Assembly (NCBI RefSeq): GCF_902859915.1
Contig: NZ_CADIKK010000027.1
Coordinates: forward strand, 48,399-112,398
Source of the DNA: Paraburkholderia ultramafica
GTDB lineage: Bacteria; Pseudomonadota; Gammaproteobacteria; Burkholderiales; Burkholderiaceae
Length of the DNA stretch: 64,000 nt
Direction of reading: 5' to 3'
In this document: positions 1 through 7,045 of the stretch, piece by piece
How positions within the stretch are numbered: the first letter of the stretch is position 1
Layout: the number at the start of each line of letters is the position of its first letter
Program-made: the position numbers and the translations under genes
Notes under the pieces: generated by a model
The model's database searches: none
What the model was told of the DNA's origin: nothing
Seen by the model: only the letters and a program-made list of their open reading frames with translations

Positions 1-1937
1 CGGTTACGGAACTCAGGCGTGAACATGCGTTTGATGTCGACCATCTCGTCGCCGGTTTCCCGACGGTTCGTGAAGCCGATCACCGACTTGCCCATCGCCT
101 CGGCGCCCGCATTCGTCGTCATGATAATGATGACGTTGCGGAAGTCCGCCTTGCGGCCGTTGTTGTCGGTCAGCGTGCCGTGGTCCATCACCTGCAGCAG
201 CACGTTGTAAATGTCCGGATGCGCCTTCTCGATTTCGTCGAGCAGCAGCACGCAATGCGGCTTCTTCGTGACAGCTTCGGTCAGCAGACCGCCCTGGTCG
301 AAACCGACATAGCCCGGCGGCGCGCCGATCAACCGGCTGACCGCATGACGCTCCATGTATTCCGACATGTCGAAGCGAATCAGCTCGATGCCCAGCGTGA
401 ACGCCAGCTGCTTCGCCACTTCCGTCTTGCCGACGCCCGTCGGGCCGGAGAACAGGAACGCACCGATCGGCTTGTCCAGCTTGCCGAGACCCGCGCGCGC
501 CATCTTGATCGCGGCCGACAGCGCGTCGATGGCCGGATCCTGCCCGAACACCACGCTCTTCAGATCGCGATCCAGCGTTTGCAGCTTGCTGCGATCGTCT
601 TGCGACACGCTTTGCGGCGGGACGCGGGCGATCTTCGAGATGATTTCCTCGATCTCGTTCTTGCCGATGGTCTTCTTCTGCTTCGACTTCGGCAGGATGC
701 GTTGCGCGGCGCCCGCTTCGTCGATCACGTCGATCGCCTTGTCCGGCAAATGACGATCCGTGATGAAGCGTGCCGACAACTCAGCCGCCGCCGACAACGC
801 GCCCGACGAATACTTTACGCCGTGATGCTCTTCGAAACGCGACTTCAAGCCACGCAGGATCGCCACCGTCTGCTCGATGGTCGGCTCGGTCACGTCGACC
901 TTCTGGAAGCGGCGCGACAATGCCGCGTCTTTTTCGAAGATGCCGCGATATTCGGTGAACGTAGTCGCGCCGATGCACTTGAGCGTGCCCGACGATAACG
1001 CCGGCTTCAGCAGATTCGACGCGTCCAGCGTGCCGCCCGACGCAGCGCCTGCGCCGATCAGCGTATGAATCTCGTCGATGAACAGGATCGCGTGCGGGCG
1101 CTCCTTCAATTCCTTGAGGACCGTCTTCAGGCGCTGTTCGAAGTCGCCGCGATACTTGGTGCCGGCGAGCAGCGCGCCCATGTCGAGCGAGTACACCTGC
1201 GCATCCGCGAGGATGTCAGGCACTTCGCCGCGCGTGATGCGCCACGCGAGCCCTTCGGCGATCGCCGTCTTGCCTACGCCTGCTTCACCGACCAGCAGCG
1301 GATTGTTCTTGCGGCGGCGGCACAGCACCTGCACCACACGCTCGACTTCCGACTCGCGCCCGATCAGCGGATCGATGCGGCCGTCTTTCGCCATCTGGTT
1401 CAGGTTCTGCGTGAACTGGGCGAGCGGCGTTTCCTTCTGCGCGGCGGCGTCGTCGGACTCGGCATTCGCGTCGCTCGCTTTCGCGGCGTCCGTGCTGCTC
1501 GTCTTGGCGATGCCATGCGAGATGAAATTGACCACGTCCAGACGCGTTACGCCCTGCTGTTGCAGGTAGTACACCGCGTGCGAATCTTTCTCGCCGAAGA
1601 TCGCGACCAGCACGTTCGCGCCGGTCACCTCCTTCTTGCCATTCGAGGTGGACTGCACATGCATGATCGCGCGCTGGATCACACGCTGGAATCCCAGCGT
1701 GGGCTGCGTGTCGACGTCGTCCGTGCCGGGCACGGTAGGCGTGTTGTCATGAATGAAGTTGCGCAGGTTCTGGCGCAGATCCTCGATATTGGCCGCGCAT
1801 GCACGCAACACCTCCGCCGCCGTCGGATTGTCCAACAGTGCCAGCAAAAGATGTTCGACCGTTATGAACTCGTGCCGCGCCTGGCGTGCTTCCATGAACG
1901 CCATGTGCAGGCTGACTTCCAGTTCCTGGGCAATCAT
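1..1937 (-). CDS. clpA: ATP-dependent Clp protease ATP-binding subunit ClpA (3' part outside window)
   Basis: AAA+ unfoldase that feeds substrates to the ClpP peptidase in the cytoplasm. About 645 codons are visible and the C-terminus lies beyond the left edge. The N-domain (residues 1-150, starting MIAQELEVSL) is followed by a D1 ATPase with Walker A GEAGVGKT (217-224) and Walker B ILFIDEI (284-290). A second D2 ATPase has Walker A GPTGVGKT near residue 500. This two-AAA architecture without a long middle coiled coil separates ClpA from ClpB. The ATG at 1937 overlaps the clpS stop in an ATGA junction, so the two genes are translationally coupled, with clpS first. Confidence 0.97.
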   Translation of the reverse strand, partial: MIAQELEVSLHMAFMEARQARHEFITVEHLLLALLDNPTAAEVLRACAANIEDLRQNLRNFIHDNTPTVPGTDDVDTQPTLGFQRVIQRAIMHVQSTSNGKKEVTGANVLVAIFGEKDSHAVYYLQQQGVTRLDVVNFISHGIAKTSSTDAAKASDANAESDDAAAQKETPLAQFTQNLNQMAKDGRIDPLIGRESEVERVVQVLCRRRKNNPLLVGEAGVGKTAIAEGLAWRITRGEVPDILADAQVYSLDMGALLAGTKYRGDFEQRLKTVLKELKERPHAILFIDEIHTLIGAGAASGGTLDASNLLKPALSSGTLKCIGATTFTEYRGIFEKDAALSRRFQKVDVTEPTIEQTVAILRGLKSRFEEHHGVKYSSGALSAAAELSARFITDRHLPDKAIDVIDEAGAAQRILPKSKQKKTIGKNEIEEIISKIARVPPQSVSQDDRSKLQTLDRDLKSVVFGQDPAIDALSAAIKMARAGLGKLDKPIGAFLFSGPTGVGKTEVAKQLAFTLGIELIRFDMSEYMERHAVSRLIGAPPGYVGFDQGGLLTEAVTKKPHCVLLLDEIEKAHPDIYNVLLQVMDHGTLTDNNGRKADFRNVIIIMTTNAGAEAMGKSVIGFTNRRETGDEMVDIKRMFTPEFRN

Positions 1938-2248
1938 GCTTCCTCCATCACACACTGCAGCGGATGCCCGGCCTGCCGTGCGTGGGTAACGACTTGCTCG
2001 ACTTTGGTCGACGCGATGTCCCGCGTATAGACCCCACAAACTCCCCTGCCCTCGCGATGCACCTTCAACATCACCTGCGTTGCGGTTTCACGATCTTTAT
2101 TGAAATATTCCTGCACGATCATCACGACAAATTCCATTGGCGTGAAGTCGTCATTCAGCAGCACCACCTTGTACATGGATGGCGGCTTGAGCTTTTTCTC
2201 CTGCCGCTCCAGTACGGTGCCGTCCTGCTTGTCCGGGATAATCGCCAT
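1934..2248 (-). CDS. clpS: ATP-dependent Clp protease adaptor ClpS
   Basis: Adaptor that binds N-end-rule substrates and hands them to ClpA. The protein is 104 residues, the usual size. It has a flexible N-terminal tail, the conserved LLNDDFTPMEFVV segment that forms the substrate pocket (about 30-42), and the HREGRGVCGVYTRDIA segment in the second half. It is the first gene of a clpS-clpA operon and its stop overlaps the clpA start by four bases. Assignment is by family sequence and gene order. Confidence 0.97.
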   Translation of the reverse strand: MAIIPDKQDGTVLERQEKKLKPPSMYKVVLLNDDFTPMEFVVMIVQEYFNKDRETATQVMLKVHREGRGVCGVYTRDIASTKVEQVVTHARQAGHPLQCVMEEA

Positions 2249-2796
2249 ACACCCATTCTAAACATCTAGGACAGGCCCGCAATCCTGTCAAAACCCGGCC
2301 AACCGGCCGGTGAGCCCGTTCGCTAACGCCTGATGGGTAATGACCCGCCATGCGTGCGCAATTCGACGAGCCGATTGCGGAGCCGGCCCCTATCCAGTGA
2401 TGCAGCGGCCGTGTTGCACCGCAGTCGGATCGAGTATCGCACAACCTGCCGGAGCTGGCTGCTGGCGCCCGCCGGAGCCTGGCAGCGGCGGGCGACCCGT
2501 AGCACAGCATGTGCGTCGATTATGCGACTTTTCAAGCCGCCCCGCTTGCGCAACCGCACATAACGGAAGCGGGAAAAACCCTGGAAAGCGCCTGTTTGCA
2601 ACGCGGCAACGACATCTCAAAATTTTCTTGACACTCGAATAAAGAGCCCCAACAATCAAGCTGGCACTTTTTTCACTGAGCCATAATTTCGAAAAAATGC
2701 CGATGGTGAGCTTGTGAGGAGGGAGCGGCTGCCTTGCGTGGTCGCGGAGCTTTTCGAGGGCTCGTGGTAGTGACATGAGTTACAGGGGAAGTTGGC
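2249..2796. other. 548-bp intergenic region between clpS and the cold-shock gene
   Basis: This region holds the divergent promoters of clpS (minus) and the cold-shock gene (plus). The only clear element is a sigma70-type promoter for the cold-shock gene, listed separately. Short open frames on both strands have no recognisable protein signature and I treat them as non-coding. Confidence 0.6.
2628..2656 (+). promoter_or_regulatory. Putative sigma70 promoter of the cold-shock gene
   Basis: A perfect -35 TTGACA (2628-2633) is followed after 17 bp by AACAAT (2651-2656), a 4/6 match to the -10 consensus. Transcription from here would give a 5' leader of about 130 nt. A long structured leader is typical of cspA-type mRNAs, which are controlled post-transcriptionally. 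Confidence 0.5.
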
Positions 2797-3003
2797 ATGG
2801 CAACTGGTACGGTCAAATGGTTCAATGACGCAAAGGGTTTCGGATTCATCACGCCTGACGAAGGTGGTGAGGATCTGTTTGCACACTTCTCGGCCATCCA
2901 GATGAATGGGTTCAAGACCCTCAAGGAAGGCCAAAAGGTAACCTTCGAGGTCGTGCAAGGCCCGAAAGGCAAACAGGCATCGAACATTCAGGCACCTACC
3001 TGA
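2797..3003 (+). CDS. Cold-shock protein, CspA family
   Basis: Single cold-shock-domain protein of 68 residues that binds single-stranded RNA and DNA and melts RNA structure. The RNP1 motif KGFGFI (13-18) and the RNP2 motif LFAHF (27-31) are both intact. The start is MATGTVKWFN, standard for the family. The gene stands alone, with a long leader upstream and an intrinsic terminator directly downstream. Burkholderiaceae carry several csp paralogues and I cannot say which one this is, so no symbol is given. Confidence 0.95.
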   Translation: MATGTVKWFNDAKGFGFITPDEGGEDLFAHFSAIQMNGFKTLKEGQKVTFEVVQGPKGKQASNIQAPT

Positions 3004-3026
3004 GACTGTTCGTTACCCGTCCTTTG

Positions 3027-3057
3027 AAACCCGGGTTCATGCCGGGTTTCTTTTTTT
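3027..3057 (+). terminator. Intrinsic terminator of the cold-shock gene
   Basis: AAACCCGG (3027-3034) pairs with CCGGGTTT (3042-3049) around a 7-nt loop and is followed by a T-rich run. Confidence 0.85.
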
Positions 3058-3204
3058 GTGCGACGCCTTCTTGTCCGGTCTAGTTCTTATCGGACAAGCG
3101 TGGCTCCCAACTATCGGTCACATGCGCATCTGGCCGTTCCCGGCGCATTTCCGAGACGCGCTTGCCGCTGTCTCGATCGATAGTGGCTGCTCGCTTCAGC
3201 GGGC

Positions 3205-3239
3205 AAAAAAATACCCCGGCCGCGTCGCGACGCCGGGGT
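3205..3239 (-). terminator. Intrinsic terminator of icd
   Basis: Read on the minus strand, ACCCCGGC pairs with GCCGGGGT (3232-3239 with 3213-3220). It is followed by a run of T (3205-3211 are A on the plus strand). It lies 46 bp beyond the icd stop codon. Confidence 0.85.
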
Positions 3240-3285
3240 GTTCTATGCGAATTGGATCACTTCAGCCCGCTTCGTTCTATACGCT

Positions 3286-4542
3286 CTACATATTCTCGAT
3301 CAGCACCTGGCCGAAGCCCGAGCACGACACCTGCGTCGCGCCTTCCATCAGGCGCGCGAAGTCGTAGGTGACGCGTTTTTGCAGAATCGATTTCTCCATC
3401 GACTTGATGATCAGGTCAGCCGCTTCGGTCCAGCCAAGGTGGCGCAGCATCATTTCCGCCGAGAGAATTTCCGAGCCCGGATTCACATAGTCCTTGCCCG
3501 CGTATTTCGGCGCTGTACCATGCGTGGCTTCGAACATCGCGACCGAGTCCGACAGGTTCGCGCCCGGTGCGATACCGATACCGCCGACCTGCGCGGCCAG
3601 CGCATCGGATATGTAGTCGCCGTTCAGGTTCAGCGTGGCGATCACGTCGTATTCAGCCGGGCGCAGCAGGATCTGTTGCAGGAACGCATCGGCGATCACG
3701 TCCTTCACCACGACGTCGCCACCCGTCTTCGGATTCTTGACCTTCATCCACGGGCCGCCGTCGATCAGTTCCGCGCTAAATTCCTTCTGCGCGAGCGCAT
3801 AACCGTAGTCGCGGAACGCGCCTTCGGTGAACTTCATGATGTTGCCTTTGTGCACCAGCGTGACCGAGCGGCGATCGTTGTCGATCGCGTACTGGATCGC
3901 CTTGCGCACCAGACGCTCGGTGCCTTCGCGCGACACCGGCTTGATGCCGATTCCCGACGACTCCGGGAAGCGGATCTTCTTCACGCCCATCTCTTCCCGC
4001 AGGAACTTGATGACCTTCTTCGCCTGTTCCGATTCAGCCGGCCATTCGATGCCGGCGTAAATGTCTTCCGAGTTCTCGCGGAAGATCACCATGTTGGTCT
4101 TCTCGGGCTCGCGCACCGGCGAAGGCACGCCTTTGAAATACTGCACCGGACGCAGGCAAACATACAGGTCGAGTTCCTGGCGCAGCGCAACGTTCAGCGA
4201 ACGGATGCCGCCGCCCACCGGCGTCGTGAGCGGCCCCTTGATCGACACCACGTATTCCTTGAGCACCTGCAGCGTTTCTTCCGGCAGCCACACGTCCGGG
4301 CCGTACACCTTGGTCGACTTCTCGCCCGCGTAGATTTCCATCCAGTGGATTTTCTTCTTGCCTGCGTACGCTTTCTGCACCGCGGCATCCACGACCTTGA
4401 TCATGACCGGCGTGATGTCGAGACCCGTGCCGTCGCCTTCGATAAACGGGATGATCGGCTGGTCGGAAACATTGAGCGAGAAATCGGCGTTGACAGTGAT
4501 CTTGTCACCACCGGTCGGAACCTTGATGTGCTGATACGGCAT
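3286..4542 (-). CDS. icd: NADP-dependent isocitrate dehydrogenase
   Basis: TCA-cycle enzyme that oxidatively decarboxylates isocitrate to 2-oxoglutarate with NADP. The protein has 418 residues, matching the E. coli Icd family. It contains the substrate-binding segment around RSLNVALRQ, whose Ser is the known phosphorylation site in E. coli. The IRFPESSGIGIKPVSREGTE and ATLNLNGDYISD regions and the HGTAPKYAGKD cofactor segment are also present. I chose the start at 4542 (MPYQHIKVPTGG) because upstream codons of the open frame have no family similarity and a GGAG lies upstream. The gene is monocistronic with its own terminator and is divergent from the pseudouridine synthase gene. Confidence 0.97.
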   Translation of the reverse strand: MPYQHIKVPTGGDKITVNADFSLNVSDQPIIPFIEGDGTGLDITPVMIKVVDAAVQKAYAGKKKIHWMEIYAGEKSTKVYGPDVWLPEETLQVLKEYVVSIKGPLTTPVGGGIRSLNVALRQELDLYVCLRPVQYFKGVPSPVREPEKTNMVIFRENSEDIYAGIEWPAESEQAKKVIKFLREEMGVKKIRFPESSGIGIKPVSREGTERLVRKAIQYAIDNDRRSVTLVHKGNIMKFTEGAFRDYGYALAQKEFSAELIDGGPWMKVKNPKTGGDVVVKDVIADAFLQQILLRPAEYDVIATLNLNGDYISDALAAQVGGIGIAPGANLSDSVAMFEATHGTAPKYAGKDYVNPGSEILSAEMMLRHLGWTEAADLIIKSMEKSILQKRVTYDFARLMEGATQVSCSGFGQVLIENM

Positions 4543-4880
4543 GATCGGACTCCAGTGAAGGCTGTGCAGAAAGCTGATGGGAGACTGCGAAAATGGGCGC
4601 TCCTCGCTACGCGCAATGCCGGACGCCCGCAAGCGGCCTGGCAGTTATTCTAGCCCACGCAGTCGCCGCAACGAGGCGGCAAGGGCTCGGGGTTTTCCAA
4701 CATGGACGAAACCTGACATAGCAAGGCATCGCTCCTGTGTCTTTTATAAGATAGAAGAGTCGCCATCTCCATTTTTGCATTATCATCGCGCGATCCATCG
4801 CCGGACCGGCGGCTCTCCCGAAGGCCTTCGCGACGCATGCCGCCGTGACCGGGTCCGCGCGACTTTTATCCATTCCCGCT
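4543..4880. other. Divergent intergenic region icd / rluE-like gene
   Basis: 338 bp that must contain promoters for both flanking genes. A 60-bp AT-richer patch at about 4738-4790 is the best candidate area. I found no -35/-10 pair with good spacing that I would defend. Confidence 0.4.
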
Positions 4881-5450
4881 ATGCGCCTTCTCGCACTGAA
4901 CAAGCCGTTCGGCACCATCTGTCAATTCTCGCCGCATGAGACACGCGCGTCGCTGGCCGACTGGGTCAAAGTGCCCGGCGTCTATCCGGCCGGCCGGCTC
5001 GATTCCGACAGCGAAGGCCTGCTGCTTCTCACCGACGACGGCGCGCTGCAAGCGCGCATCGCCGAACCGCGTCATAAGCTCGTCAAACGCTATTGGGCGC
5101 AAGTGGAAGGCGCGGTCGATGCGGCGACATTGAAGAAGCTCGCGCGCGGCGTCGATCTCGGCGACTACGTGACACGCCCCTGCCGCGCCGACTATGTTGA
5201 ACCGACCGACACGCTCTGGACACGCACACCGCCGATTCGCTATCGCGCCGCGATACCGACCACGTGGATCGAGTTGTCGATCACCGAAGGCAAGAACCGT
5301 CAGGTGCGTCGCATGACAGCCGCGGCAGGTTTTCCGACGCTGCGTCTGGTGCGCGTCGGCATCGGCGCGCTTGACGTTTTTTCACTCGGACTCCAACCGG
5401 GAGAGAGCGTCGAATTGCCGCCGAAGGCACCGTGGGAAGGTGTCGCCTGA
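4881..5450 (+). CDS. rluE: 23S rRNA pseudouridine synthase, RsuA/RluE type
   Basis: Enzyme of the RsuA/RluB/E/F family that isomerises a uridine in rRNA. It has 189 residues from the start at 4881 (MRLLALNKPFGT). The catalytic aspartate D41 sits in the family motif GRLDSDSEGLLLLTDDG. The C-terminal EGKNRQVRRMTAAAGFPTLRLVRVGIG block is also diagnostic. The short length and lack of an N-terminal S4 domain fit RluE (U2457) rather than RsuA or RluB. An in-frame ATG at 4845 would add 12 residues of no family similarity. The exact target uridine is inferred from length and family. Confidence 0.85.
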   Translation: MRLLALNKPFGTICQFSPHETRASLADWVKVPGVYPAGRLDSDSEGLLLLTDDGALQARIAEPRHKLVKRYWAQVEGAVDAATLKKLARGVDLGDYVTRPCRADYVEPTDTLWTRTPPIRYRAAIPTTWIELSITEGKNRQVRRMTAAAGFPTLRLVRVGIGALDVFSLGLQPGESVELPPKAPWEGVA

Positions 5451-5903
5451 ACCCGCGCGCGTCAGCACACGCGCCCATCAATCTCAGCTCACGCCTCTGT
5501 TTCCCACTGCGAATAAATAAGCTAACTCGTTGTATCCGCAAACAAAAGCACGCGTGAAACTATCGCGAAAAAGGCGTGAAACAAATACGTTCGCGATAGC
5601 AACGAAGACACTCATTTGCATCGCGCTGTCGCAATAAAAATTTCCAGAAAATTTACGTCAACCGGTGCGCGAGCTCACGCGTTATTCGACGCAGATGCCG
5701 CCCGAAGCTATCCGGCATTCAGCCTTAAGGGCCTTTGCGCAAACCGTTTTAGAAGTGAGCGCAGGGAGTCTGAGCGCTAAGCAGACGTGTCGAAAATTTG
5801 TTCGATACGGCTGTCAACCGAAAGGTGGATGGCACGTTTACCGACATGACTCTACATATAGCCGGGTCATTTGGTTAATTAACTAAAGCTGAGGATTCAC
5901 AAA
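5451..5903. other. 453-bp intergenic region with an inverted repeat
   Basis: An AT-rich stretch (about 5505-5690) unlike the coding flanks. It contains the perfect inverted repeat CTATCGCGAA (5560-5569) / TTCGCGATAG (5590-5599) and two copies of GCGTGAAAC about 20 bp apart. A 73-codon open frame at 5665-5886 has no protein signature. The region is probably the regulatory region of the small exported protein downstream. Confidence 0.5.
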
Positions 5904-6089
5904 ATGAACAAACTGATCGCCGCTCTGGTCGCTGGCCTCTTCGCAACGGCAGCATTCGCACAAGCTTCGGCACCGGAAGCAGCTTCGGCAGCTCCGGCAG
6001 CAGCAGCTTCGTCGGCAAAGAAGACCACGAAGCACGCTCACAAGAAGTCGCACAAGAAGGCAGCAGCAGCTGCTGCAGCTTCGGAGTAA
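5904..6089 (+). CDS. Small exported Lys/Ala-rich protein
   Basis: A 61-residue protein. Residues 1-19 form a clear signal peptide (MNKLIAALVAGLFATAAFA), and a ribosome-binding GAGGA lies upstream. The mature part is only alanine, serine, lysine and histidine: Ala/Ser-rich, then a basic KKTTKHAHKKSHKK block, then Ala-rich to the end. It loosely resembles the composition of enterobacterial acid-shock protein Asr, but low complexity makes homology untestable by eye. A terminator follows, so the gene is a single unit. Function unknown; periplasmic location is inferred from the signal peptide. Confidence 0.75.
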   Translation: MNKLIAALVAGLFATAAFAQASAPEAASAAPAAAASSAKKTTKHAHKKSHKKAAAAAAASE

Positions 6090-6145
6090 GTTGCTTGTAA
6101 AAACGCAGTCAAGAACTAGCTTCACTGCCGTTCTTACGGCGTTGT

Positions 6146-6183
6146 AAGGCAGATCACCGCAAGGCGATCTGCCTTTTTGTTTT
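6146..6183 (+). terminator. Intrinsic terminator of the small exported protein gene
   Basis: AAGGCAGATC (6146-6155) pairs perfectly with GATCTGCCTT (6166-6175) and is followed by a T-run. Confidence 0.9.
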
Positions 6184-6234
6184 TGACGCGCTCGCGTAAC
6201 ATTCGCGGGTTAATTTCCAGCAAGGAGTCATGCC

Positions 6235-6744
6235 GTGCGATTTTCCATGCGCTCGTTGATTGCGCGTTTCGCTGTTGCCGTTGCGCTGCCGCTCGCGGCG
6301 TTGTCGTTCGCCGCCACCACCGCCGCGCCTGCTCATGCGCAGCAGATGCCGCCGGGCGCGAAGCAGCCCAGCGAATTTCCGCGCGTGAAGCTGACCGCGG
6401 GCATGTTCGTGATCGATGCCGCGGTCGCCGCCAACGACGCGGACCGCGAACAAGGTTTGATGTATCGCACGAATCTCGGACCGAACGAAGGCATGCTGTT
6501 CGTCTTCAACGAGAACGCCGGGCATTGCTTCTGGATGAAGAACACGTTGATCCCGCTGTCGATCGCCTTCATGCGCGCGGACGGCACGATCACCGACATC
6601 GACGAGATGCAGGCCGAGACCACCAACAACCACTGCCCGACGCACAACGGCGTGTTTGCACTGGAGATGCCCAAGGGCTGGTTCACGTCGAAGGGCATCA
6701 GACCGGGCATGCAGATCCAGGGTTTGCCGGCCGTGCCGCAGTAG
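6235..6744 (+). CDS. Exported DUF192 family protein
   Basis: 169 residues with a signal peptide (about 1-35, ending PAHAQ) and a DUF192 domain. Family hallmarks are the segments DREQGLMYRTNLGPNEGMLF, CFWMKNTLIPLSIAFM and ITDIDEMQAET. The molecular function of this family is not established. The start is a GTG at 6235: a strong AAGGAG (6222-6227) lies 7 nt before it, while the alternative ATG at 6247 would be too far from that site. The gene is flanked by terminators on both sides. Confidence 0.88.
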   Translation: MRFSMRSLIARFAVAVALPLAALSFAATTAAPAHAQQMPPGAKQPSEFPRVKLTAGMFVIDAAVAANDADREQGLMYRTNLGPNEGMLFVFNENAGHCFWMKNTLIPLSIAFMRADGTITDIDEMQAETTNNHCPTHNGVFALEMPKGWFTSKGIRPGMQIQGLPAVPQ

Positions 6745-7045
6745 TTCGCGGCGGCCACGGCGGCGAGCGCCGCCGCTGCGTTTCACCGCCCCCGGAAAAG
6801 CCGGTGCCTTTCGCAAGGCGCCGGCTTTTTTCTTTCTGGCACCGCGGCGCCAGCAAGCGCCGCGCCGCTGATCGCCGGTGGCCGAAGCCCGCCGGCAGGC
6901 GGCCGCGCCCGGCTGGCAAGATTCCTGCAAAAGACAGGCCGACGCGCTATCCTAGTAATCTCAGCAAAGCAGCACCCAGGCTCCCCGGGTAGCACAGACT
7001 GCCGTCCGGCGAGCGTTTCAGGCGCGCTATTCCAAGGAGGTTCAC
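6745..7045. other. Intergenic region DUF192 / EF-G
   Basis: 301 bp with a strong intrinsic terminator near its start, then the upstream region of the EF-G gene. A very good AGGAGG lies shortly before the GTG start at 7046. No convincing promoter pair was found. Confidence 0.5.
6796..6834 (+). terminator. Intrinsic terminator after the DUF192 gene
   Basis: AAAAGCCGG with GCCTT on the left arm pairs with AAGGC and CCGGCTTTT on the right arm around a TCGC loop, followed by a T-run. Confidence 0.9.

Noticed and set aside
3238..4653. 471-codon open frame on the plus strand
   Set aside because: Antisense shadow of icd, Arg/His-rich, no recognisable motif.
5665..5886. 73-codon open frame upstream of the small exported protein
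   Set aside because: No ribosome-binding site, no protein signature, and it lies in AT-rich probable regulatory DNA.
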